From Paludibacteraceae bacterium (GTDB taxonomy: Bacteria > Bacteroidota > Bacteroidia > Bacteroidales > Paludibacteraceae): a stretch of DNA of 32,932 bases. Positions 22,455-29,348 of this stretch are shown here, piece after piece. The notes beneath the pieces are model-generated. The model saw only the letters and a program-made list of their open reading frames with translations. It was not told the origin of the DNA and ran no database searches. Both the position numbers and the translations under genes were made by a program. Within the stretch, counting starts at the first letter, position 1. Every line of letters begins with the position of its first letter. The stretch covers positions 1 to 32,932 of the forward strand of contig JAKSNZ010000017.1 of assembly GCA_024405855.1 (NCBI GenBank), read 5' to 3'.

Positions 22455-22985
22455 ATGAATGATTTGTTGAGGAAAATACTGACCGACATCAAGGTGGAAC
22501 TCAGTGATGAGTTTGACCGGAACTTTGAGCGTAAGGCTTTCTTCAATAAGAAATGGAAAGACCGCAGATACAAGGGCAAAGGCACTCTTTTGGTGGCGAC
22601 TGGTAAGTTACGTCGCTCCATCAGAGCCAGTGTCGGGGAAAACTCCGTTACTTGGTCAAGTTCCGAGCCATACGCAACCATTCACAATGAGGGCGGAGAG
22701 ATAACAGTTACACGCAAAATGAAAAGTTACTTCTGGGCTAAATACTATGAGGCAACAGGCAGAATCAGGCACAACAAGAACGGGGCGATGAGCAAATCCT
22801 CACTCAAGGCAAACGCTGAAGCGGAGTTTTACAAATATATGGCCTTAATGAAAGTGGGAAGCAAAATAACAATTCCTGAACGAAGATTCATAGGTGATGC
22901 TCCGGAAGTCAGGACTTGCGTTGAAAAGGTCTTTAAAGAGAATTTAAAAGATATTATATCAGAACTTGCAAGCCGTAAACACTAA
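22455..22985 (+). CDS. Mu gpG-like virion morphogenesis/tail completion protein
   Basis: A 176-aa basic protein. The block LLVATGKLRRSIRASVGENS, then YATIHNEGGEI, then a C-terminal RRFIGDAPEV motif match the Mu gpG/phage virion morphogenesis family ('TG.LR.Si', 'YA..hN.G', 'PRP/RRF.G'). It follows the MuF-like gene by 89 bp and precedes the gp37-like gene. It probably joins tail to head. Confidence 0.88.
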   Translation: MNDLLRKILTDIKVELSDEFDRNFERKAFFNKKWKDRRYKGKGTLLVATGKLRRSIRASVGENSVTWSSSEPYATIHNEGGEITVTRKMKSYFWAKYYEATGRIRHNKNGAMSKSSLKANAEAEFYKYMALMKVGSKITIPERRFIGDAPEVRTCVEKVFKENLKDIISELASRKH

Positions 22986-22998
22986 ATTATAACATACT

Positions 22999-23451
22999 AT
23001 GAGAGCCACAATTTTCAACACTATTAAGGATGCCCTTGAGAGTATCAAAGACAGCAACAATGAATGCGTAATCAAGCACATTGACTTGTTCAACAACCAA
23101 CTTACATATATAGAGACGGAACAGCCGTTCAACACACCGGCGGTATTCATAGAGTTCCAGCCTATTGAATGGAGTGAACAATTACACAGAGTGAGAGAGG
23201 CGGTTGTCAGAGTAAATCTTCACGTTGTGACAGACAGCCGCATTGGATCCTGGAGTGAAGCTGTAAGCCGACTTGCTTTGTGTGATACAATAAACGCAAA
23301 CTTACAAGGGATTGGGGCTGTTGATGCTGCAGAAAGTGTGATGAACGCTCTGACTCTTATCTCAAGCACCACAGATCACGACTTTGATGAACTGCAGGAC
23401 AACATTGAAACCTACTCCTGCCACGTCACAGACCGCAGTGCGTATAAATAA
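22999..23451 (+). CDS. Tail terminator-like protein (Mu gp37-like)
   Basis: A 150-aa protein. The first half (IKHIDLFNNQLTYIETEQPF, then TPAVFIEFQPIEWS) and the beta stretch AVVRVNLHVVTDSRI fit the small tail-terminator proteins of Mu gp37/lambda gpU type: an N-terminal helix, a four-strand sheet, and a helix (AVSRLALCDTINANLQGI). It is the last gene of the plus-strand head operon, followed at once by a terminator. Confidence 0.65.
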   Translation: MRATIFNTIKDALESIKDSNNECVIKHIDLFNNQLTYIETEQPFNTPAVFIEFQPIEWSEQLHRVREAVVRVNLHVVTDSRIGSWSEAVSRLALCDTINANLQGIGAVDAAESVMNALTLISSTTDHDFDELQDNIETYSCHVTDRSAYK

Positions 23452-23462
23452 TCATAAAAAAC

Positions 23463-23495
23463 AAAATCCCTGAAAGTGATTTTCGGGGATTTTTT
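23463..23495. terminator. Bidirectional terminator between convergent operons
   Basis: AAAATCCCTGAAA, loop GTGAT, TTTCGGGGATTTTT: a 13-bp stem (one T-G wobble) flanked by A and T runs. It separates the plus-strand head operon (stop at 23451) from the minus-strand cassette (stop at 23499) and can serve both. Confidence 0.9.
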
Positions 23496-23498
23496 AAC

Positions 23499-24059
23499 TT
23501 AAATAACATACCCATCACTGTACGCTTCAGGATATATAATTTTCATTGGTAATTTTAATATCTTTTTGTCAATTACGCATATTTGTAGTGCTGGCATCAG
23601 ATCTAAATACGCTTTACGTTTATCAGTAAACTTGATTCTCCATTTACTAACATTTTCTTCTCTCATACACATTGAATTAACACCGTTAACTCTAATCGCA
23701 TAATAATTGAATTTAGTTTTTTCTCGTAGATAATTTATTACAAAAGGGACTGTAAGAGGTCCTTGTTTTAATCTTGCTTCTAACATATCTACAGTAGACT
23801 GCATATACATAAGTTGTCTTGTATTTCCAACCAAATCTAAAACATATTCGTCAGGACAAGACAATTGACATTGACATACAAAATAATTACCGTTATAACT
23901 ATCCTCTCCCCATTTCTTTGCCAAATCTATGAACGATTCCCAAAAATAATAACCCCTACCAAGCCAGGCATTTTTTTTATTGCAAGGATAGGGTGCATTC
24001 ATTTCCACTTCATCTGCATTTTCTCGATTCTCTAATGTATGATATACGATGCATTCCAT
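23499..24059 (-). CDS. ADP-ribosyltransferase-like protein, candidate toxin
   Basis: A 186-aa protein. The order of features suggests an ART-like fold: VYHTLE with His7, then AWLGRGYYFWES with Tyr37/38, a helix with LAKKWGED (Trp50), and a late LMPALQICVID with Gln159. This gives a possible H-Y-Q/E triad as in DUF3990/DarT-type enzymes, where 'G.G.Y.T...A..WA' is typical. Its ATG overlaps the stop of the SecB-like gene (TAATG), so the two are translationally coupled. A SecB-like chaperone and a small acidic protein upstream parallel CmdTAC, in which an ART toxin modifies mRNA. Substrate and activity are unproven. Confidence 0.6.
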   Translation of the reverse strand: MECIVYHTLENRENADEVEMNAPYPCNKKNAWLGRGYYFWESFIDLAKKWGEDSYNGNYFVCQCQLSCPDEYVLDLVGNTRQLMYMQSTVDMLEARLKQGPLTVPFVINYLREKTKFNYYAIRVNGVNSMCMREENVSKWRIKFTDKRKAYLDLMPALQICVIDKKILKLPMKIIYPEAYSDGYVI

Positions 24060-24472
24060 TATTTTTTTACAATTGTTCTTGTCTTCAGTAGTGGAGATAA
24101 AGAAGTCAAATTCATTGTTGGTAACATAATTGGGGCAACGTTTGCTTGTACTGTTAGAGTGCTGACAAATGCTCGAATGTAAGGAAATAATATCGCAATT
24201 GTGTTTGAAAAGAAGTGTTCGGGTATTTCTTCAAACATCAAGGGTGACTTAAATTGAAAAACACCCTTACATAAAACTGTAATTACAGGTTTTTTATCAG
24301 TCTCCCTTTTTGCAGAGAATACAAATGATAGAAAAAAAAGACCATCCTTCTGTAGATACTCTCCATTTGGTGTGAAATTCAAACTCAATGATTCTGAATC
24401 TTGAACGTTTTCAAGATTTAATTCTGCTCTTTCAAAAAAATAATGTTTTAGTGCAAAAGAAGCTTTTTCCAT
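24059..24472 (-). CDS. SecB-like chaperone of a toxin-antitoxin-chaperone module
   Basis: A 137-aa protein. The C-terminal half, FFSNTIAILFPYIRAFVSTL followed by TVQANVAPIMLPTMNL, is the SecB signature ('lPY.R..i...t....f.p..LP..n'). The first half is a beta-rich, divergent SecB fold (ALKHYFFERAELNLEN, VITVLCKGVFQFKS). SecB-like solitary chaperones in phages and islands commonly stabilise an antitoxin. It sits between a 76-aa acidic protein and the ART-like gene, 5 bp after the former. Confidence 0.8.
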   Translation of the reverse strand: MEKASFALKHYFFERAELNLENVQDSESLSLNFTPNGEYLQKDGLFFLSFVFSAKRETDKKPVITVLCKGVFQFKSPLMFEEIPEHFFSNTIAILFPYIRAFVSTLTVQANVAPIMLPTMNLTSLSPLLKTRTIVKK

Positions 24473-24477
24473 AATCT

Positions 24478-24708
24478 TTATGCAGCCATGCTGTTGTTTG
24501 GTTCTGTATAATACGGATTTTTATAATTAACACTAGTTTCTTTAGCTATGATTGCATTTGTTTGAATGCAGACTATAGATTCTTCTATTAACTTTCCCAT
24601 CAAAGGCCCCTCATCATTTAAGTCCTTAAATTCTTCCCAGTCCTTTTTCAATTGTTCTTCAGAGGCATTTGAAAGGTAATTTAATATTTCCTCAAAAACT
24701 TTTTCCAT
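24478..24708 (-). CDS. Small acidic protein, candidate chaperone-addicted antitoxin
   Basis: A 76-aa protein. A strongly acidic helical N-terminus (EKVFEEILNYLSNASEEQLK, then DWEEFKDLNDEGP) is followed by a less charged tail (VNYKNPYYTEPNNSMAA). In toxin-antitoxin-chaperone systems the antitoxin has an aggregation-prone C-terminal tail bound by the SecB-like chaperone; the hydrophobic/aromatic tail here fits, but no family is recognised. It is first in the cassette, with a good Shine-Dalgarno AGGAGG (24717-24722) 8 bp from the ATG, unusual among genes here. Confidence 0.55.
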   Translation of the reverse strand: MEKVFEEILNYLSNASEEQLKKDWEEFKDLNDEGPLMGKLIEESIVCIQTNAIIAKETSVNYKNPYYTEPNNSMAA

Positions 24709-24737
24709 AATAAAATCCTCCTGTATTTATTTCTCTG

Positions 24738-24745
24738 CAAATATA
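24738..24745 (-). promoter_or_regulatory. Promoter -7 element of the SecB/ART-like cassette
   Basis: TATATTTG on the minus strand is a perfect TAnnTTTG box 29 bp ahead of the first ATG. No TTG is found at 19-21 bp spacing (one is 12 bp away). An inverted repeat TACGT-TAT-ACGTA (24820-24832) lies about 75 bp upstream and could be an operator. It shows the cassette is transcribed separately from the early operon. Confidence 0.6.
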
Positions 24746-24933
24746 CAATATTTTTATCAATTTTAAATATCATAGATATTCTATGGATTTTTAACATGCG
24801 GCTTGCGATTAAAAGAATATACGTTATACGTAATTACAGCAATGATTTTTATTTTCTAATGCCGAATGTTAAAAAATGTTAAAAACAATTCAAACCTACA
24901 ACATTTTCCATAATGACGGCAACATTCGTGCCA

Positions 24934-24967
24934 AAACAAAAATCCCCAGAGCAAAACTCTGAGGATT
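24934..24967 (-). terminator. Terminator of the early operon
   Basis: On the minus strand: AATCCTCAGAG, loop TTTTG, CTCTGGGGATT (10 pairs, one mismatch), then TTTTTGTTTT. It lies 21 bp after the DUF4494 stop. Remaining sequence 24709-24933 holds only the cassette promoter and A/T-rich DNA; I see no gene there. Confidence 0.85.
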
Positions 24968-24988
24968 CTTGTTTCAGTGAGATTGGGC

Positions 24989-25432
24989 TTACTTGAAATA
25001 CTCCTGAATATTGGACTTGCAAATTGACATTATTTCATAATCAAAGGAACAGTAATAAAAATAATCGACCAAAGCACTGTGTGCTCCGCTGAATGTTTCA
25101 CGATTGATTATGATTGTTTGTTGAGTGTAGTGCTCACAGCCTTTGTTCTCATCGACCACTGCCATTTTAACCTTAGCTGTGTACCATGTATCAGATTCCA
25201 AATCTGTCTCATTCGTAATAATCTCTGCATAGCGAACATCTTTTATACTAGTGATTTTGTAATCACTTTTAACATACGGCACTACCTCTTTCACAATTCT
25301 TGCTTCTGCTTCTGTGCAACTTTCCGCATTTACCAAATAGGTCTCATTAACTGTTCTTAACTTGCCACAGTCCCTGCTGATTGAGTCTGTTACCTGCTTT
25401 TCATAACGAATTTTTACTTCAAAATGTTTCAT
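24989..25432 (-). CDS. DUF4494 family protein
   Basis: A 147-aa protein. It matches the Bacteroidales DUF4494 pattern: FEVKIRYEKQV, then TVNETYLVNAESCTEAEARI, VPYVKSDYKITSIKDVRYAE, DTWYTAKVKMAVVDENKG, and a final helix DYEIMSICKSNIQEYFK. The family is widespread in Bacteroidetes mobile elements and phages but has no known activity. It is the last gene of the early minus-strand operon. Confidence 0.85.
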   Translation of the reverse strand: MKHFEVKIRYEKQVTDSISRDCGKLRTVNETYLVNAESCTEAEARIVKEVVPYVKSDYKITSIKDVRYAEIITNETDLESDTWYTAKVKMAVVDENKGCEHYTQQTIIINRETFSGAHSALVDYFYYCSFDYEIMSICKSNIQEYFK

Positions 25433-25452
25433 GGTTTTTTAAATTTAAAATG

Positions 25453-25875
25453 TTATTGGATTCTTTCGCCTAACACAATGACAAAGTAACGCTTGCCTGG
25501 TTCTGCACCCCATTCTTCTTTGCCCACGTCAATTTTAATTTGCTTTATTTTGAAATCTATAAATCTTTTGGAGTACCCATATCTGATTCTGACAATTTCA
25601 GGAGCCAAGAGGATTTTTTCAAAATGACATACATTTTCACACCCCTGACAATATCCTCTGTTTTTGATATACTCTGCATCATCAAAATCTGTAGCATCAA
25701 ATTTCTTAAAATACATTCCACTGCACCATTTGAAACAATAAGCAATACGTGAGTGCCAGTATTTATTGATTTCACGATATTCTTCACGCTTGATGCCTGA
25801 TTCCATCATTTCGTACCACTTCTTCTTAACAGGCAAAATGAGCCTCTGTTTTCCTTTTATTATAATTGTTCCCAT
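25453..25875 (-). CDS. ASCH/PUA-like domain protein
   Basis: A 140-aa protein. The opening LILPVKKKWYEMMESGIKRE followed by EYREINKYWHSRI is the ASCH pattern ('l.ik..y...i..G.K..E.R'), in which the Lys-x-x-Glu-x-Arg run lines a binding cleft. It closes GAEPGKRYFVIVLGERI. Cys-rich YCQGCENVCHFEK in the middle may bind metal. ASCH domains bind RNA or modified bases; some act as nucleases or deaminases. Role here is unknown. Confidence 0.75.
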   Translation of the reverse strand: MGTIIIKGKQRLILPVKKKWYEMMESGIKREEYREINKYWHSRIAYCFKWCSGMYFKKFDATDFDDAEYIKNRGYCQGCENVCHFEKILLAPEIVRIRYGYSKRFIDFKIKQIKIDVGKEEWGAEPGKRYFVIVLGERIQ

Positions 25876-25892
25876 TTTTGAAAGTTAATAAA

Positions 25893-26147
25893 TTATTTAA
25901 AGTCCTCATCCTTGAAAAGGCTTGGGTATATGCGTTTCTCTTCTGTCTCACGGCGTTCTATCTCCTTTAATTGAGCCTTGTATGGAATGGCAAGGTATTC
26001 ATATAAAGTGCTTCGGCTGATGTGAAATGTGGGGAATATGAATGTCCGGTAAATGAACTCAGTTGACAGACCAATCTTCTGCTTTTCTACAAAGAGTTCA
26101 TTCACCTTTTTTATCCGAAGCAATAGATTTTTACGTGAATAAGCCAT
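25893..26147 (-). CDS. Small helix-turn-helix protein
   Basis: An 84-aa protein. FPTFHISRSTLYEYLAIP has the 'iSrsTLYeyL' recognition helix of HTH proteins, flanked by basic helices (AYSRKNLLLRIKKVNELFVE; EIERRETEEKRIYP). It comes late in the early operon, where Mu carries its middle/late activators Mor and C. It is therefore one candidate for the protein that binds the twin operators at 16979-17014; this is a position-based guess. Confidence 0.6.
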   Translation of the reverse strand: MAYSRKNLLLRIKKVNELFVEKQKIGLSTEFIYRTFIFPTFHISRSTLYEYLAIPYKAQLKEIERRETEEKRIYPSLFKDEDFK

Positions 26148-26153
26148 ATCTGT

Positions 26154-26495
26154 TTAAGGACATAAGATTTTTAAAACATTCTTCCATCCCGGAAATCCAC
26201 CTAAATTGTGGTCGTCTATATATATGTCGGCATACACTTTGCCGTGTTTACGTATGCCATATATTTCAGTCTGTTTAGGACATTCATCGTTCACACGGTC
26301 AAATGGTATGCGATGTTCTGTCATCCAGTTTATGGCATCAAGCAAATCACGGTCAAGACGGCATGTCCACACTATTATGTAGTGTCCTTGTTTACGCAGT
26401 TCCTCTAATGACTCACGCACAAAAGGGACTTCCCCTTTAATTATAGGGAAGTCCGTTTGTGCTATGGTGTTATCAAAGTCAACGGCGATTATCAT
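26154..26495 (-). CDS. HAD-superfamily phosphatase-like protein
   Basis: A 113-aa protein. HAD motif I is DFDNTI (Asp6-x-Asp8), motif II is probably the VWTCR threonine, and DIYIDDHN at about 91-98 supplies the motif IV Asp pair. The short size means no large cap domain. It would hydrolyse a small phosphorylated substrate, perhaps a nucleotide. Its start overlaps the zinc-ribbon gene by 17 bp. Confidence 0.82.
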   Translation of the reverse strand: MIIAVDFDNTIAQTDFPIIKGEVPFVRESLEELRKQGHYIIVWTCRLDRDLLDAINWMTEHRIPFDRVNDECPKQTEIYGIRKHGKVYADIYIDDHNLGGFPGWKNVLKILCP

Positions 26496-26652
26496 TCTTA
26501 TGAGGTTTTATGGTTATGTCTATGTCAAGGTGTTTGTCTATCATGCCAGTCCCGTTACACACAGGGCAAGTTCCACCCATCGGTGATTTGCCGGAACCCT
26601 TGCAGTTCCTGCATACTTCAACCCTGTCAAATTTTTTACTAATGGTTCTCAT
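26479..26652 (-). CDS. Small DnaJ-type zinc-ribbon protein
   Basis: A 57-aa protein with paired motifs VCRNCKGSGKSP and TCPVCNGTGMID, i.e. two CxxCxGxG-type repeats as in the DnaJ zinc-finger. It probably binds one zinc. Its ATG overlaps the stop of the DUF3164 gene (TGATG), so it is coupled to it. It probably acts as an adaptor or chaperone-like factor; specific partner unknown. Confidence 0.72.
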   Translation of the reverse strand: MRTISKKFDRVEVCRNCKGSGKSPMGGTCPVCNGTGMIDKHLDIDITIKPHKNDNRR

Positions 26653-27329
26653 CAGCAAGTTGAGATATTAAGGGATATAGGCTCCCATTCGTTGGTCTTC
26701 TCATTCTTAACCTCAACCTTAACAAACTGTTTTGTTCGGATAGGCTTGTAGGCATCACGTATTATCTGCATACCCTCAATAAATGTACTGTTTCCGCTTT
26801 CATTTGCCATTTTTTCCAAACGAAGCACGTTCTGAGCCTTCAATTGTCCTGATTTTGAACGTTCCTGTAACAGAGTATGCACCATATCAACCAATTGCCG
26901 ACTGTTGCCGTCCGATGCCAATGACTCAATGTATTGTTGCACCTTATCTACACCGGCTGTATAGGTGTCATCATAGTTGTCATTGGTGTAGTAGCCCAAT
27001 GTTACACGTGCGTTTCCATCGGAATTTGTGAATGAGTCTGTAAAGCGGTCAGTTTTCAGTTGTTTCTGACCTTTGTACAATTCCTCCTTCATCTCAATTA
27101 CAGTGTGGAAACTGTCTATGACATCATTCTTCATTTTGTTCATAACACCATTAAGTTCCCTGGCCTTTGGCACTGTCTCATTGATAATGTCATCAACAAG
27201 TTTCTTGTAATTCTTGATTTCTTCCTGCTTTTTCTCTTCAGCCGCTTTTTTAGCCTTTTTTGCTTTAAATGCTTCGTACTCCTTGAGTTCTTCTGCATTC
27301 ATTTCCACCATTTGTTTTTCTGATTCCAT
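26652..27329 (-). CDS. DUF3164 family protein (Mu gp8-like)
   Basis: A 225-aa protein. A highly charged coiled-coil N-terminus (EYEAFKAKKAKKAAEEKKQE) leads into the DUF3164 core: DRFTDSFTNSDGNARVTLGY, then DNYDDTYTAGVDKVQQYIES, and VLRLEKMANESGNSTFIEGM. The family is characteristic of Mu-like early regions. Function unknown; DNA-associated roles have been suggested from context only. Confidence 0.88.
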   Translation of the reverse strand: MESEKQMVEMNAEELKEYEAFKAKKAKKAAEEKKQEEIKNYKKLVDDIINETVPKARELNGVMNKMKNDVIDSFHTVIEMKEELYKGQKQLKTDRFTDSFTNSDGNARVTLGYYTNDNYDDTYTAGVDKVQQYIESLASDGNSRQLVDMVHTLLQERSKSGQLKAQNVLRLEKMANESGNSTFIEGMQIIRDAYKPIRTKQFVKVEVKNEKTNEWEPISLNISTC

Positions 27330-27371
27330 AATAAAAAAATTTTAAGTTAAACATATATTGTTGTTGTAGTC

Positions 27372-27830
27372 TTAACATGATGGCATCTGATTGCCGGCAT
27401 AACCCGATGCATGAAAATTCATAAGTGATACTGTTTTAATAGCGTTTACTCGGTTCTTAAATGCATTGTAAACACTGCGTAAACGGTCTGTGGGTATGGA
27501 GTTGAAATCATCATATTCCGCCGCACGGCATGCTACAGCTTTAATGTACTGAATGGACGTGTCTTGACCCATAAGTTTTAGATATTCACACACAACCGCA
27601 ATAATTCTTTTTCTCCAGATGTCAGCCTCATTTACTGACGGATTGACCGCCTTATCAAGTGTATGAATAAGGTCTGTCAATTGGTGTGCGTCAAGGTCGG
27701 CACTTGATTCAACACCGTAGTTGTCAATGAGCATCTGACGGCGTTGCTCTTCACTCATGCCAAGTCTATATGCCAAGGCATGGAACACACGTCTTTGGTT
27801 TTTCTCCTGTCTTTGAATTGCTGTCATCAT
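27372..27830 (-). CDS. gemA: GemA-like protein (Mu gp16 family, DUF1018)
   Basis: A 152-aa protein, started at the ATG 4 bp after the RecA-like gene stop (tandem ATGATG); a frame opening at 27920 would overlap the ATPase by 86 bp. The pattern RRVFHALAYRLGMSEEQRRQ, LIDNYGVESSADLDAHQLTD, IHTLD..., then IDRLRSVYNAFKNR-type C-terminus matches GemA, which in Mu affects host gene expression and DNA relaxation. It is Arg/Gln-rich. Confidence 0.75.
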   Translation of the reverse strand: MMTAIQRQEKNQRRVFHALAYRLGMSEEQRRQMLIDNYGVESSADLDAHQLTDLIHTLDKAVNPSVNEADIWRKRIIAVVCEYLKLMGQDTSIQYIKAVACRAAEYDDFNSIPTDRLRSVYNAFKNRVNAIKTVSLMNFHASGYAGNQMPSC

Positions 27831-27834
27831 AGTG

Positions 27835-28473
27835 TTACATTTTGTTAAGGTTATACTCATTTGCTCCCTCTTCCCATATAACATAATCCGCTCCGCCTTC
27901 TCCGTTTTCCTTGTCCTCATATCTTGTGGTTATATATGCTGTGTAACCCTCTACATGTATCTTTACATCGCTATTGTATCTTATATATTGAGCCATAGAG
28001 CCTTTAGGCTCTCCTACACGTTCATGGCTAACAAAGATGAACAGTTTGTTAGGGTAACACTGCAAAAGACTTATATAATCGTTCATCTTGAACCCTAACC
28101 AATAATGGAGGGAGTCAATTATGATTATGTCTGGTGAACGCCTCTTGTCAAGCCTATCTTTCAGTTCCTTTAGAGTTTCTTTCTCTATCAGCATTATGTT
28201 GTTACCAGCATCAATCATTCCTACTCTGTTCCAAGCCACTTGGAAACTTCTGCACAAGCCTTGCTCCAAACTGTTATATGCCACTTTACGGAATTTTGAC
28301 AGATATTTAGCTAATTGCAACATAAATGTTGTTTTTCCGCTGCCGCTTCCTCCAAATACCAACCAACTGCCACGCAGTTCTGGTCTTCCTATACTGGCAA
28401 GCCATCTGCCCTCAAAGTCTGCCGTTTTGAACCTTGCGGCTGTCACGTTCTTGTTGCTTATTGTCTTGCCCAT
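27835..28473 (-). CDS. RecA-like P-loop ATPase
   Basis: A 212-aa protein. Walker A is WLVFGGSGSGKTTFMLQLAK (44-60 region) and Walker B is PDIIIIDSLHYWLG. KLFIFVSHERVGEPKG has the sensor-like 'v.H' of RecA/RadA/DnaB ATPases, so I place it with that group rather than AAA+. No DNA-binding domain is fused. Its start overlaps the stop of the MuB-like gene (TAATG), so the two are made together and probably act jointly in transposition or replication. Confidence 0.85.
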   Translation of the reverse strand: MGKTISNKNVTAARFKTADFEGRWLASIGRPELRGSWLVFGGSGSGKTTFMLQLAKYLSKFRKVAYNSLEQGLCRSFQVAWNRVGMIDAGNNIMLIEKETLKELKDRLDKRRSPDIIIIDSLHYWLGFKMNDYISLLQCYPNKLFIFVSHERVGEPKGSMAQYIRYNSDVKIHVEGYTAYITTRYEDKENGEGGADYVIWEEGANEYNLNKM

Positions 28474-29330
28474 TACCGTTGATAATTTTCAGATGATTTA
28501 TACGCATGAATACAGCGTTTAACACGTCTTAAATCACACTCTGATTCATCAACTATCCTATCAATCTTTACTGCATCGGATATGCCGTTGGCAACGCAAA
28601 CCGCCGCAATGTCTTCAGCATTAACCTGCTGCATAGGGATAAACTTTCTGCCACAACGGCTGTAAATCTCTTTGTATCCTTTCCTGTTACATCTTACACC
28701 TTTCTTTATCCTCTTTTCAAGATAGTCAGTGGCACACATTACAATTCCGCAATGGTCCTCCAAATGATTATATAGGCTTATAAAGAAGTAAAGCACCTGG
28801 TCACTCAGTTTGTCAGCCTCATCAAGAACCAGGAGCGGATTCTCCTTGCGTTTTAGATTATAAAGTATCTCGCTCATCATTTCACTAACTGTGCAACCGG
28901 TGTAATCCACACCCATATTCTGAAGCAGTTCTGTCATAAAGTGCTTACGGTTCCAATATTCTGAACAACTAAGGTTATAGACGTTCTGATGGTTGCGTGC
29001 AAATGTCTTGACGGCTTCGCTCTTTCCACATCCAGCATCACCTGTAACGGCAAACACAAGACTGTTCTCTTGTGCATCTGTGAGCAGTTGAGTCATACGC
29101 TTGTATCCTCTTGTTTCAACAACCACCCACTTGCGGTTGTCGTATCCAATCTGAGTGGCAATGTTACGCCACATTTCATCTGTAATCAAATCCCAATTAC
29201 CATTAAGCAGTTGGCTTACTGTGGCGGAACTTACTCCTTTTAGGCTGTTTGCCGCCTTGTTCTGACTGCCCATACGCTCGCAGTATTCTGCAAGGGCTGT
29301 CTTGATGTTCTCTTTTTCTTGAATTTTCAT
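28473..29330 (-). CDS. MuB-like transposition ATPase (AAA+) with N-terminal HTH
   Basis: A 285-aa protein. N-terminal HTH (NKAANSLKGVSSATVSQLLN) as in MuB. Walker A is TGDAGCGKSEAV (Gly97-Ser104), Walker B is LLVLDEADKL (166-175), and the C-terminus has an arginine-rich helical lid (ESECDLRRVKRCIHAYK). MuB binds target DNA, recruits and activates MuA, and gives target immunity. It lies directly downstream of the transposase. Confidence 0.93.
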   Translation of the reverse strand: MKIQEKENIKTALAEYCERMGSQNKAANSLKGVSSATVSQLLNGNWDLITDEMWRNIATQIGYDNRKWVVVETRGYKRMTQLLTDAQENSLVFAVTGDAGCGKSEAVKTFARNHQNVYNLSCSEYWNRKHFMTELLQNMGVDYTGCTVSEMMSEILYNLKRKENPLLVLDEADKLSDQVLYFFISLYNHLEDHCGIVMCATDYLEKRIKKGVRCNRKGYKEIYSRCGRKFIPMQQVNAEDIAAVCVANGISDAVKIDRIVDESECDLRRVKRCIHAYKSSENYQR

Positions 29331-29348
29331 AATTACCAGTATTAAAAA

